From positions 8,817,871-8,881,870 of the forward strand of contig CM040451.1 of NCBI GenBank assembly GCA_022749755.1: a DNA stretch of 64,000 nucleotides, in the 5' to 3' direction. The notes beneath the pieces were generated by a model that saw nothing but the letters and a program-made list of their open reading frames with translations, had not been told where the DNA came from and did not search any database. The position numbers and the translations under genes are program-made. Below are positions 1 to 12,800 of this stretch, piece after piece (the stretch's first letter is position 1; every line of letters starts with the position of its first letter). This DNA comes from Azadirachta indica. Taxonomy: Eukaryota; Streptophyta; Magnoliopsida; Sapindales; Meliaceae.

Positions 1-2669
1 AGTTGCAATTGAAGAACCCAGAATCAGGAGAATGCAAGCAATAAGCTTGTTGCGATTTGCTGGTGTTGTCACTCCACTAACGTAGTAGCGGCGAACAAGA
101 AGAGCAACAGCTACGAGCATGAAGATAAACAATGTGGAGATTGACAGAAGGTTTGATAGTATATCAAGCTTGGTGAAGAAGGCAATGATTGCAGTAGCTG
201 AAAGCATAACAATGGTTGCATTAACTGGGGTTCCGGTCTTTCCATGAACCTGGGCTAACCATGGCGGCATCATGTGGGTTCGAGCTATGTGTGTCAAATA
301 CCGAGCCTGACCGACGGCTGAAACCAGCAACACTGTTGTCATTCCCTTTAATGCTCCGAATGCAACAACATATTTAGCCCATTCCCAACCTACTGCTTCA
401 AATGCAACTGAAAATGGAGCATCAACGTCTATAGTCTTGTAAGGCTGCATAAGGCATAGAGCAATAGCGAGCAAACAGTAAGCGAGAGTTACGATGGTCA
501 TTGAACCAACGAGACCAATTGGGATATCCTTAGCCGGGTTCTTGGTCTCTTCCGCCATTGTTGAAACAGCATCAAAACCAATATAAGCAAAGAAAAGAAC
601 GGCTGAAGCTTTGAAAACACCGCGGGCGCCGTAAGGAAGGAAATCTTTGTAGTTTTTCGCGTCGGCTTTTGCGAAACCGCCGATGATGATGAAGAGAATG
701 ACGACGACGTGGATGATTGAGGCAAAGTAATTGAAGCGGGAAGAACCCTTGGTGCTGAGCACGGCGAGAATACAGATGGCGGCTGAGACACCAACTGCAA
801 CGGGGTCAAGGTGGCCGTAGTCGTCCGGCATGCTGTGGACTACAATGCGGAAGTCGTCTGGATGTTTGTTGCAGAGGGTGGCGAAATAAGATGTCCAGGA
901 CCTGGCAACGGCGGCGCCACCGATGACATACTCGAGGAGGATGTTGCCGGCGGCAATAAAGGCGACGAAGTCACCTAACTCCACTCTCAAGTACGCAAAT
1001 GAGCCACCTGCATGCGTAAGGAAAATTTATAATCTGCATTTTAACGTATTGATGATATGTGCCGGTAGTAATATATGTCGGAGAATGACCGTTGATTCTT
1101 GTATTAATAATCTATTCTTTTTTATTTTTTTTAATATCTTATCATTTTTTTATTTTTTATTTTTCAATTCAATTGATTTATAAAATAATAAAATTAAAAA
1201 TATTAAAATTAAAACAAATAAGAAAATTAAAATTAAAGAAATAATAAAATTAAAATTATAAAAAATAATAAAATATTAAAAAAAATATAAGAAATAATAG
1301 ACATTAACTTAAAATTCAAAAGGCAACTAACATTCTCTCATAAATTAAATTAAATTAAAAAAATTTTATATAAAAAAAAGAGTTTATAAAAAATTAATTA
1401 TAAACAAAACATTAATTAGAAAAAGTTCTTATAACAAGAGAATTATCAGTTATGTGCACGAATTTTAAATAATACATGTCGGCAAATTCTATTCATGTAT
1501 CATATAATTTACTTATAATCATGCAAGTTGTGGAACAAATAATAATTTTTGAATAAATTTTTTAATATAAACATTTATTTATTTAAATTATAATAAATAT
1601 TAATTAAAGAAAAAGAAAATATCAGCAAATAAGATACTACCACAAACACAGAAACTGAATCTGTTTGGTTGTTTAGTTGTAAATGGAAATCATTATTACG
1701 TCTTATACTACGATGCAGTTTGCCTATAGAGTTGACTGAAAAGTCTTTGATGGCGTGCTATGTAAGTCGTCCATTAATTAAAGTTGCTGGCTTCAGCCAG
1801 CTACTGCATACTTTAAATGCTTTATCGTCAAACAGCTTGCATCCTAATTCAAATATCGAAGTCAATACGCTTTTAATTTTTATACCGACGCCGTTTTGTA
1901 GGAAAAAGTTCCGTATTGTGGAATATTCATCGAGACTGTGCTGATAGTATTTTAGTGTAATTATTGTTTTATTAGTAAACACTAAAATCTCATCACAAAG
2001 TCAATACAAACGAAAAATTTCAATTCCAAAATTATTTTATTGAAATTTAAAATCGTCAAAATCACTTTCAATGGTTAAATACTTCATTAATCTAATCCAT
2101 AAAAAAGAAAATCACTCCTACTACTATGCATATGAAATAAATTGATTTATTTTATATGAATTTCGAATAAAACAGTTATAATATAAAAATAAATGTATGA
2201 AAAATAATTGAAATTAATTATTTAAATCAAAAAGATATTAATAAGTTTTTATTACCGCACCTGCAACAGGAATCTCGACGGCAAACTCGGTGTAACAAAA
2301 CACGGAAAGCATGGCGGAGAGACCAGAAACAACGTAGGACAAAACGACGGCGGGGCCGGCGTCCTCGCGTGCTTCGAGGCCAGTGAGCACGAAAATACCG
2401 GCGCCAATGACGGCGCCAATGCCGAACCAAATCAAGTCCCACCAGGTGAGATTTTTCTTCATCTCATGTTCACTTCTTGCTTTGATCTCATGGATCTCGG
2501 TGCTGTCCAGAGATCGGGTCAGGACCCGATCTTTGAGCCGGAACGGAGTCTCCTTCAGAGCTCGGACGTAATTTCCCCAGCTCTGAAACGATTCCTCCGG
2601 TAGAAAATCGTTCTTCGTGCATGAACATCCTCGTTTTCTTAGTCCTCCATCTCCTTCGTTCACTCCCAT
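1..2669 (-). CDS. CAT1: Cationic amino acid transporter, CAT1-like (5' part; runs off left edge)
   Basis: A plasma-membrane type importer of basic amino acids in the APC superfamily, by family. The ATG is at 2669-2667. Coding exon 1 is 2261-2669 and coding exon 2 runs from 1007 to the window edge; the intron (1008-2260) has a GTGCGG donor and a CAG acceptor, and the split glycine codon closes in phase. About 472 of roughly 600 expected residues are visible. The N-terminus carries the CAT-type RRGCSCTKDDFLPEESFQSW-like stretch (here RKRGCSCTKNDFLPEESFQS). It is followed by WWDLIWFGIGAVIGAGIFVL (first membrane helix), the conserved FAYIGFDAVSTMAEETKNP loop and the GQARYLTHIARTHMMPPWLA segment. 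Exon 2 is open throughout with no stop. Residues match Arabidopsis CAT1/AAT1 as I remember it, better than other CATs. The last helices and the C-terminal tail are outside the window. The subfamily assignment rests on memory. Confidence 0.93.
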
Positions 2670-3410
2670 TCTGTTTCACAAAAACAAACAAACACAATTA
2701 CATAAGTGTTTTCACGAAATGTTTCCAAAACGAGAAAGGTACTTCTCAAAAGCAATTCCAAACACACCTGTTATCCTTCCTATGTTATTTCAACTACTGG
2801 ATGATGAAGTTTGCAAGGGAAATACGCCTCGAAGAGAGAGAATTTCTTGAATTCTTACTCTGAAAACAAAGTAGTTTATATAAAATTGCTGTTCGGCAAA
2901 CATACTAAAATACAAAAGCAGGCGTTGCTTGATTGGTAGAAACAAGAACTTTGACGCATCATTTTCAAATTATTTATTCATTAAAAAAATAAATTTCAAT
3001 ACATCATGCAATCGTAAAAAACTCATGGACAAATAAAATTATAATATTAAATTTAAGAAAATTAATCATTATTGCAATAAACAGGAAAACAAGCAGATGG
3101 AGACACAGAATCTGCGTTAAAGGCTTACAATTTGAAAAATAATTTTAAAAAAAAAGTCAAAGATTCCAGAAGAAAGATCATATTCTTTGAAAATTATCAG
3201 AAATATCAAGACTGATCTAGAGAGTAAGAGGGAGAGTTACCTCACTGTAACAGAACCTCCCGGCGTCCGGGAAATATTCCGGCGGCGGAAGGGAGTGCAA
3301 GCAAGTGAGAAAGAGCGTAGATATTTTTTAGCTAGACCTTCGTCCGGTGAGAGGCTTTTCGGGTGGCGGGAAATGCGTGATGCCACTAAAGACATGTAGA
3401 TATATATTAA
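2670..3410 (-). promoter_or_regulatory. CAT1-like 5' leader with a leader intron and a TATA-like box
   Basis: A good acceptor (TTTTTGTGAAACAG) lies one base before the CAT start codon, at 2671-2673. A strong donor (GTGAG|GTAACT, minus strand) lies at 3240, so a leader intron of about 570 bases (2671-3240) is likely. The proposed first exon, 3241 to about 3370, is a GC-rich island in AT-rich DNA. About 30 bases further upstream, 3401-3410 reads TTAATATATA on the minus strand and could be the TATA box. All of this is inference from sequence; the transcription start is not observed. Confidence 0.5.
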
Positions 3411-3806
3411 ATCTGGTAAATACCACCGGTATGGCCGGTAGAGTGAAGTTATTGCGGTAAGTGTAACGGCAGCTGTCGGTTTAGTTCTTCTTTTGCTAAC
3501 AAGCTGGACTATTACAGCTGTGATGTTTTAATTATGGAAATTAATTAATTAATTTAGATTTTTTAACTGCTAAATTTGTTATTATTAGTAAGGAATAAGC
3601 TGTATCTGTCCATTTATTCTAATTTTTTTTAATCAGACGGCGTTAATTCGATCCTGTAAGTGAGCCAACTTGGGGCTGTGAAATTAGATGCGAAAATAAT
3701 TAAATAAGGGCGAGATCATTTTTTAGTTTCTTGCGATGGGAGTTTTAGCCAATGGATTGGTGGTGCGTGAACTGTGAAATTCGGAAACGGGGAATGCAAT
3801 GGGTCC

Positions 3807-3841
3807 CACGTGATAATTGCGCGTGTCATTGTCTTGACGTG
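3807..3841. promoter_or_regulatory. G-box (CACGTG) and TGACGTG motif upstream of CAT1-like gene
   Basis: A palindromic CACGTG lies at 3807-3812 and a TGACGTG at 3835-3841, some 400 bases upstream of the proposed TATA box. In plants these cores bind bZIP or bHLH factors and are common in ABA- and light-responsive promoters. The pairing within 35 bases of unusually GC-rich spacer is suggestive only. Confidence 0.35.
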
Positions 3842-6840
3842 TGTAGTTACTAGATTAGGGTTGACTTACTAATTTATAATTTAACATGCCATTAGTTTAA
3901 TTTTTTAATTAAAATTTTTTAAAATAAAATTTTTATAAATAAAATTTTTAATAAAAATTTATTAATTATTTAATTATCATAAATAATTTTAAAAAAAATA
4001 AATAATTATTTTAATAGATAAAATTTTAATATTTTATTTTAAAAAAATAATGTGAAATTTTTATAACGTAAAAATTTAAAAACAAAATAAAAAAATTTTA
4101 AAAAATTTTATCTTTTAAAAAAAATAAAAAAAATTTTATAAAAAATTTAAATTTTAAGTTATTTTTAAAAAAAAAAATAATTTTTTTAATTTTAAAAATA
4201 ATTTTTTTATTATCAATCAAATGATATTAAAAATTTTTTAAAAAATTTTTATTATTAAAAATTTTTTTTTAATTAATAAAAAAAATCAAATGAAACATAC
4301 ACTTAATTAATTTTTATTTGAAAATGTATGCATTATGTTTAATTAGAGTTTATATTATTAATATAATTTTTTAATAATTATTATATATGTTATTATTATT
4401 ATTATTATTATAATACAAACTTTGTAACTTATAACATTATTCTTCTATTTAGTTATAGTTTATATTTCACATCCACTAAAGTTGAAAAATGTTAAAATTT
4501 ATAATTTTTTAAGCAAAATTAAAAACAAATATCTTTGATACTATTGATATTTTTACTTAACCCACATCCCTCGAAATGTTTAGTACTTACACTAAAACTC
4601 ATATTCGATAATTTTATTTCACAGTCGATGATGGGGCGGTCTTGAGCATGGGACATAAATTTTTTTATTTATATATAATTTGAGTATTATACTTTATAAA
4701 ATTATTTATTTATTCTTTAATTTATTAATTATTTTTAAAATATAAATTGTATAATTATACTTTTTAAACATTTTTACCCACTCAGTTATTCATTTCTTGC
4801 TCCACCCCATCACAGCAGTTGTTAAACATTTTAAAAGCAAAAGGATTTGGATGCAATTAAAAATTGGAATTGAAGGGGTGATAAGTGGGGAAGAGATTCA
4901 AGCAAAGAGAAAACATCGTAGTCATAATCATAGACGACAATTCCTTTGTCATAAAACGGGGCATTGACTTCGGCGCCCCCACGACTCTTGGTCTTTGCAA
5001 ATTGGCCCAAATGCTCTAATAATACTTCGTTTAGAAGAGAGGGAGAGAGAGTATGCTATTTTTTGGATATGTGAACGTCTTACCTAATTTTTGCATTGTA
5101 TTTTATTCTAAATTCTACAATTTTTACTTAAATTTTGAGTTTCATTTTTTTTTTTCGAAAAAAGAAATGTATAAATTTAAAAAATGATATTTGCTTAGTT
5201 AGACTAACTAATTTTATTAATGATGCTTATTAAGATAAAAATCTTATTCAATTATTATTATTATTATACTAAAACCACTTACTTATAAAGTGCTAGGTAA
5301 AGGTTCAAGTCTTTATAATTCTGTTGAGATAAATTTCGCTCAAATTATGTTTAAATTTTTGTGGGCATTATCAGATTTACTCTTATTTTAACGCGATTTC
5401 TGATCTTAATTTACTGTATTACCTATATTTTTACTGTTTAGATAGAAAATATCTGCTAAAAATTAAATAATAAACATTTTAACTGGTTGTCGGTATAAGA
5501 CTAACTTATTAATGAACTTTGTCTTTAAATGTACATAAGTTGGTATGGATAAAATGATGGGCAATTTGTCTTCTTTTGAGGTAATGGAACGATTAATTAC
5601 ATTTATTTGTTTTGAAACGTGAAAGCTAAGCAAGAATGAAGAAGATATTGGAAAGGGACTACTTTTGATTTGGAAGCACTTTCTCAAATTTAAAATGGTT
5701 ATATTACATAATATTGGTTTGAATATGACTTGTTTGGAGGAACCCAATTGGAGTTACTTATTGATATTCTTCTATGAAAAAGATATGGATGATAATTGAT
5801 GTTTAGGAGTTGGACCTATAGCTTGATATTTATCATTTAATTACTAATTTCATTATATTTGAAAAGTGGATTTTAATTACGTATTTCTACATCAATGGCA
5901 TTCTTTAATACAAAATTTAAAATTTTGTACGTAAAAATTAAAATGTCCGACTTAAAAAATGTTAACATGAAAGTTACATAAAACTTAAATTTTATGTATC
6001 ATATCAAATATCAAAAAATTTAATCATAAATTATAATAAACACAAATGTCGTGTACGTCAAACACGTTATATGATAGTTGATTATTTGTTTATAGGTGAT
6101 TAACTTATTACTTTACAATAATATTTATATATTTTTCTTAACATTAAAATTGACAATGAAAAAGAACTTTTTGTTTTTTTAATTTTACAATAATTTTTTA
6201 AAATAAACTAAAAAAATCTCTATTCATAAAAATTCAAAACTGAATTTTATTTAATTCTTAAAAACTTTTATTTAAGGACAATGTAACTAAATAACACAAA
6301 AAAATTAAAAATAATTTAAAATTAAAAAAATTATTTTTAACCAATAAAAAAATAATATCAAACCAATATTAAATTATATATTTTATAATTAGAAAGCAAT
6401 AATTGACTTTAAAAGTCAAAAAATACATACGAATGGACTTTTCAAACGAAGAGTCTGAAAACACTTAAAAAATACACAAAATGTGAACACACAATTTCAA
6501 ACAGACATATAAAGTGGGACTTAAATAATTGGCATTTTCAAGACTTTAAAATAAATAGTAGACCATTTTAACAATAAAAAATTAATCTAATAAATTTCGA
6601 ACCACATGACAAAAGCATGTCCATTTTTCTAAAAGGTATTAAAATAAATCATATAATGAGAATATACTAAATGATAAAGATAAATTTCATCCTATCTCCA
6701 TTATATAACAACGATTTTCAACATGCCCCCAAAATTTATGAAATTTATTATGTTACTCGCACATTGCTAGCTCTCACCATTATTTTAACACTTAAAAAAG
6801 TAAAATTAAAATTTACAATCTAAATTAATAAAGATAATTT
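3842..6840. other. AT-rich intergenic spacer, no gene seen
   Basis: No open frame with family resemblance on either strand. 3900-4330 is almost pure A/T with long A and T runs, possibly an old MITE, but it is too simple in sequence to prove. A short (TTA)n run sits at about 4391-4413. 4600-4980 is less AT-rich but gives no protein I recognise. Confidence 0.6.
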
Positions 6841-7062
6841 TTCTTTCTTGATCTATTTTTTTTTCCTTCTTCATTCGTCTGTTTCTCTCTTTTTTTCTGC
6901 TTTTTCTCTCTCGTTTGTTGTTCTCCTCTTTTTCTTTTTTTTTTTTTTTTTTGAATCCCCTTTCTTTTTTCTTCTCCTACTCTCATATGTTCCTCTCTCT
7001 TTTACTTTTTCTTCTTCTTCTTCTCTATTCTATTTCTCTTTCTTTCCTCTCTTCTTCTTTTT
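6841..7062 (+). repeat. Polypyrimidine (C/T) tract of about 220 bases
   Basis: The plus strand is almost entirely T and C over this span, including a long uninterrupted T run near 6933-6952 and CTT repeats near 7010-7023. The open frame that crosses it (Phe/Ser/Leu only) is a composition artefact. Such tracts can form triplex structures in principle. Confidence 0.75.
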
Positions 7063-7587
7063 AACTTTCATAAAATTTGAGAGCAAGCTGAAGATTATCA
7101 ATATATTATGGGAGTAGGATGAAATTTACCCAAATAATGATGAATATATATTTTAAATGAATGAACTCGATTTTCATAATGTTGACTTAGAATATAAATA
7201 ATAAGTACTAAAAACTTTACATGACAACTAATCAAAAGACAATAATTTGGGATAATATAAAGAAAAAATGTAAACTAATAATTGATAAAGAACAATTTCT
7301 TTTAAACAATGTTTGTTAAACACTACTTATATCATCAAATTCTCCTGTCTCCTGTTTTAGAATTTTTAGATCATTAAATTTATTTTACATGATTAAAGAT
7401 GTATAAGAATCTACAAGTTGTCAAATATAATTTTAATAATAAAAATTAGAAAATTATATTGATTAAACCATCACATATACTATCTCATAATTGAGAAAAA
7501 GGTAATAATATATATATAGTTACTCATTAGATAATTTTTATCTTAAATTATTTGCAAAGATATGCATGATATGTGTTAAGAAATGTA

Positions 7588-8402
7588 TTTTAAATAGGGA
7601 AAAGAACATGCAAGTTCCTAAAGTTTGGCTTAATGTACTTATTAGTTTTAATAGTTTCAAAAATACTCATATAAGTTTTAATTTTTTTAAAAAAATAACA
7701 ATAATATCTCTATCAATAATAATAATTTAACAAAAATAATTATTAAATCTTTAAAATTTGACAAAATATAATATATTTATAAAAAATACATTAATAACTA
7801 TTACGTTAATAATATAATACTTAATATATTATAAAATTATACATTTTTATAAAAAATATATTTTTTATTATATTATATTATATGTATTAAATATATATAT
7901 ATATATTTTAGCTATACATAAAAATAAATTATAATATACTTATAAGTGTTGTACTATGGTATTTTTTATTTATATATTAACATTTATTTATGATTTATTT
8001 TATTTATTTTTTTAATACTTAATTTATATTGAATTGTTAACATATTGTAAAACAAATAAACTTATATTTTAGTTATAATCTATTAACAAGTATTATTTAT
8101 ATTATTTATAAAATTTATAAAACATATAAATTTATAATATGTTCATGAATATTATATTATTTATGAACTATAAAATAATATTATGTTTATTTTATTAATA
8201 TATTTTTGATAAATATATTATATTTTATTAAATTTTAAAGATTTGATAATAATTTTTATTAAATAACTATTACTGATAAGGGTATAATTATTATTTTAAA
8301 ATAAATTGACAATTGTATGGATATTTTTAAAACTATTAATACTAATCAGTATATTAAGCTTAATCTTAAAGATTTATATGTCTTTTTTTCTATTTAATAC
8401 GT
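7588..8402. mobile_element. Foldback/MITE-like element with long terminal inverted repeats
   Basis: The sequence from about 7588 to 7850 is matched, with substitutions and small gaps, by the reverse complement of about 8140 to 8402. Examples: 7650-7673 (AGTTTTAATAGTTTCAAAAA) pairs with TAGTATTAATAGTTTTAAAA read backwards from 8346, and 7745-7785 (CTTTAAAATTTGACAAAATA) pairs with CTTTAAAATTTAATAAAATA read backwards from 8241. The arms are about 250 bases each with an AT-rich loop of about 300, and there is no coding capacity. The length and arm size suggest a non-autonomous DNA transposon. The superfamily is not clear and I could not define a target-site duplication. Confidence 0.6.
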
Positions 8403-9846
8403 GGATGACACATTTTTATAAGGTTTTAAAATATTAAATAACTTGAAATGATCTTTTTTTTTTTTTAAATGAAGAAGGTTTGCAATTTGCATCTTCAAGA
8501 AAAGAACGTGGAAACAAATCCGGAGGAATTGAGATGGCAATGTTTTTTCTATATATATATATTGACCTTTGAGATAAGTTTTTGAAACGTGCACGTTTTA
8601 GACTTTTAGTAGTTGACTTGCCTAACCTTTTATGAAACTTTAATAAATAAATAAAATTACAAATCAATTATTTGCTACGTTACGAGAGAATAAACACTTC
8701 ATAAGTGTTGTATTATAACTTTAAAGTCATTCCTTCTTGAAAAATTAAAAAAATTTAACTAAAACAGGTTTAATAAGATTATTTAATAAAAATATATTAT
8801 TTTTTTTTTTTTTTTTTTAAAAATTAATTATTTTAAAATTAATTATATTTGACAAGAATTTATTAGATGTGTATAGATAACATGAGACAATTCATCTACT
8901 AAAAATTTTCTCGAGTAATATATATTAGTTAAAAATTATTATTAAAATTCTAAAAAAAAAAAAAAATCATACCCACCTTCCTACCTCAGTCACGTCGTAT
9001 TTGCGTGCGTTAATTCCTATTCTTGTTTGTTTATTGTTTAGACTTGATCTCTTCCTGAACGAAAGCTCAATCGCTTCTTTTTATGCCAAACTAACCGTTA
9101 TTGCGAGATGATTTCTTCTGTTTATGGATTATATAAACTTATGTCACAATATTATATTAGTATAATAAGTTTTACATTTTTAAATAAATAAATAAAATAA
9201 AAGTAAGGAAAAATCACACAAAATATATGATAATAATATAGTACTATTACACTAATTTGTATAAATAAAATTTATATGAATTTATATAGAACTGAGAGAG
9301 TATAATAATATTGGTTAGTCAAAATAAATAATGTAAACTATTTTATTCAAATTAATGTAATTAATAACAATAAATAACGTGAACTATATAACATCCAATA
9401 TTATCATTTCACATCATTTTATATTTCATTTTATATAAATAATTTGTTTCTATTGATATGCACGACCGTAAAATAGCTGCAATAAAACAAGTAAAGTCTA
9501 TAAATGAATATATTAATCCTGAAGTCCAAAGAGAGAATGAAAGAATATCTTAATAAAGGTTACGTTTTCATCAGTTGATTCAAAGAATTCAGAAGTTTGA
9601 TTCTGAATTGTATATAGAAACGGATTATAACTCAATTTCACACTCCCTCCAAAAGGGCTAATGAATTTAAAAGTTTCTATGAAAACTAGCAAATGAAAAC
9701 CAAAAAAAAAAAAACAGCCGCTATGAGCCGAAACGGCAGTAAGAAAGAATGAATGTAACATTAAACTACAAAAATGATAAAAAAAAAAAAAAAAAGAAAA
9801 GAAGGGAAAAATATATTAACAGTGAGGTATGGAGCACTTACAAGCG
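8403..9846. other. 3' flank of CCC1 gene, no gene seen
   Basis: AT-rich spacer between the foldback element and the CCC1 stop codon. A T-rich run lies at about 8800-8818 and an A-rich run at about 8953-8966. The last few hundred bases (about 9500-9846) are probably the CCC1 3' untranslated region, since the gene reads leftward. No other open frame of interest. Confidence 0.5.
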
Positions 9847-12800
9847 CTATGTAAATAGTGTTACAACATCTCTTCGGTATCCTCTAACAATCAAAAGCCT
9901 CGGCACATTCTCTACCAACAAATCCATATATTCCATGTAGAAGTAAGCTGGGTGGTTGATTGGAGGTGGCGGTAAACTAATGAGCACGACTGCTGCCATT
10001 CTCGAGTGGCTTAGTATAGTTGAATTCAGCTTCAGCATCGTGTAAAGAAACTTTTCCACCTGTTGCTCGTTCACGACCACAGGCTTCCCGTCAGCCATTA
10101 ATGGAGTCCCTTCCTTCTGAGCAGTGGACTTCATTTCAGTAAGGTAACCTGCAATCCGACGTTGTGCAGAAGTATACGCCTCCAATGATTCATCTTGTTG
10201 ACGTCCACCTTCTGTTGGTCCATCCCATGATTTCATAGTTATAACAATAACTTCAGCCTGCATCCGGAGATCATATAAAAACTTCTTTACATCAGCCTTC
10301 AGTGCCTCTGCATCTGAATCCTCTTCCGCAATGCAAAAGACTTGAATCTTACAGCTTTCAAAGCTCTCCTTCGTAAGGAGGAGCTGGGAGAGCAGGAGCA
10401 TGAGACCACCATCTCTTACGATCCAATATAAATCAATTGTACCATACTGCCTTTGGTATTCGTTGGGCCATTCATCAAGGCCCTTGACAATGACAACGGC
10501 CTTGTTTGCAACAATGCAGTCATTAATTATTCCAACAAAGGTTGCAGGGATTTCAGTTAGGTTTTCGCGACGCCATATTTCTGGATACCGCATAACCACA
10601 ATGTTGGGCTTAAGATTACCAAGACCCATGGTTTGGACAATTCCTCGGAAGCCTTCTGACATATTGGGTGCCACAACTATCTCTGCTACACCTTCACATC
10701 GCTTGTACTCAATGTAGGTAGCGAGTTGCTTGCAGGCATTCTTTGCATCTTCAGCGCATTCATAGTAGTCTCCATCTAGTATAGAGACAAAGATGGACAT
10801 TCCACGGCCTTTTTTCTTCATGCAGTTGGCAAAGTCGGCGAGCTTGGGATGACACGGTACGTTCTCTGGCAGCTTCCCCCATGGCCGGCAGAATATCAAT
10901 GGGATGGGATACCAATTTTTTGGGTGCACTTGGTTTGCTGCAAATACAGTGAAAGGTTTATTACTGATAACATACATGCATACAAGTCATCTCAAGCCTC
11001 AATCCACATTAGACAGGTCAGCTACACAAAAAGAGAAAAAAGGGACCTCTCCATGCTAGCCCTAGCAGGTACATAATTTCTGCAAATTGTTTGAAAAGTA
11101 CACCTTCAGACCATCAAGTGTTTAACCACATGAAAATTATGTCTATATCTTAAGGCTACTGTTTTCTCTGAAAGCTATACTACTGGAAAGTAAATTTTAA
11201 GGATTAAGGTAACAGCATACCTAGCATAATAATTTTTTCAATTGCTCAATTCGGCAGTGTCAGCTAACATGCAAATCACATCAGTTCTAATGTATCAAAT
11301 CAAGATGTCACGGTAAGTTCGAGCACCAAAATCAGCTTCTCACCATTAAAAAACCAACATCATTACTTGACTTTATTACTCACATAAGGGATTTTTCTTT
11401 TTATCAATTGCTGAAATGTCTAAACTGGACTTATTGTAATTGATAAGGATGTAAAGGTATTGCAGTACTGTAGTATATCTATCATTATAATACATAAAGA
11501 GGTTATTGTAAGCTTGTGGTAAGACAATCCACCTTTCTGCCTCCATCTTAATCCCTAACATGATATCAAAGCTAGGTTGATCAAAAGTTCTTTTGTTTGA
11601 ATCCCCAAGTATATAGTTAAATTACAATAAGTAGAATTTGTATTTGTTGACGTATTTGTATCAACCTATCGACTTAAGCTTTTGAATTAAGTTCATTTTT
11701 AATGCATATCTAAAAACAGGAAATATCGTCATATTATCAATTTTCAGTCGATGAAAGATGACACTAATGAAGAGCATCAATAAGCTGTTATGCAGTAAAA
11801 CATACCTCCCAAAGATCGAAGACTACGAAGAGCTAGTTGAAAATATGCACTCTTGAAACCATCACCCCAGTCGCCAGCTTTTCCTTTAAGGCTCACATAA
11901 TAATATATGAGGCTTGCAAGTGCCAGAGACACCACAGTAAATGACCAAGAGATCAAGAACATGATAACTGCAAGAAAAATAAAAGAAGAGAGTGAATATT
12001 CGTAAAAGAGGAACCAATACTTGCATACACATCTAGTTCCTCTCACGCTAAGATCTAGATTTGGTTGCCTTAGAAGTCTACATATAATAAGCATATGGCT
12101 TCAAATAGTTGTACCAAAAGGAAGCATACCTATACAAAGTGATGCTCCGAAAAATGATAGGCTCCAGTGGTGAAATTTCCACCGAGGACGCCAACTGGGA
12201 GCATCAAGAAGATCCAGAAGGAAGCAAGATAAGTTCACACCCGAATAACACAGAAGGAAAAACATTGTTATAGTTGGTGTGATAAGGTCCAAATTCCCAA
12301 TTACAACACATCCGATACAGATAAATGCTGTGAAGAATGTAGCTATGTGCGGTTCACTCCCATCTGCAACCTTGAAGTAGTTAAGAACAGGGAGAATGTC
12401 ATCATTGGCTATTGCTGCAAGCAAGCGTGGAGCACCTGTCATGCTTTGGAGAGCTGCACCTAAAGTTGAAAGAATAATCCCTATATGAACAATTGCTGGG
12501 AAAGGCCAGGCAACTGTAGCAGTAAGTAGCCTGCATAGAGAGTTAGTTTGTCACTAGAAAAGTTAGCTTGCTTCTTAACATTCACAAACATCCTGGACAC
12601 ATTTTTGGCATATAATTGAGATAATTCATCACAATCTAGGTGCCAGAGACATAATGCAACCAATGCACTGAAATATTAATACCTGTCTGTTAAAAGCTTC
12701 TGTCTGGTTGCAAGTGCTCCGAAAAACAACACAGAAATCACATATAATGCAGTAGTTGTAAGAGTTGCAGCCAAAGTTCCAATGGGGATTGAACGTTGAG

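Noticed and set aside
3880..4330. Very AT-rich block considered as a MITE or a matrix attachment region
   Set aside because: The sequence is too simple for inverted-repeat calls to mean anything by eye.
10400..10717. Plus-strand frame opposite the CCC1 last exon
   Set aside because: A shadow of the strongly conserved SLC12 C-terminal coding sequence on the minus strand.
12101..12129. Extension of CCC1 exon 11 (reads GMLPFGTTI, then stop) past the chosen donor
   Set aside because: The donor ATAG|GTATGC at 12130 joins in phase to the next exon and gives the conserved [11 protein letters not shown]; the extension ends in a stop and is most simply retained intron.
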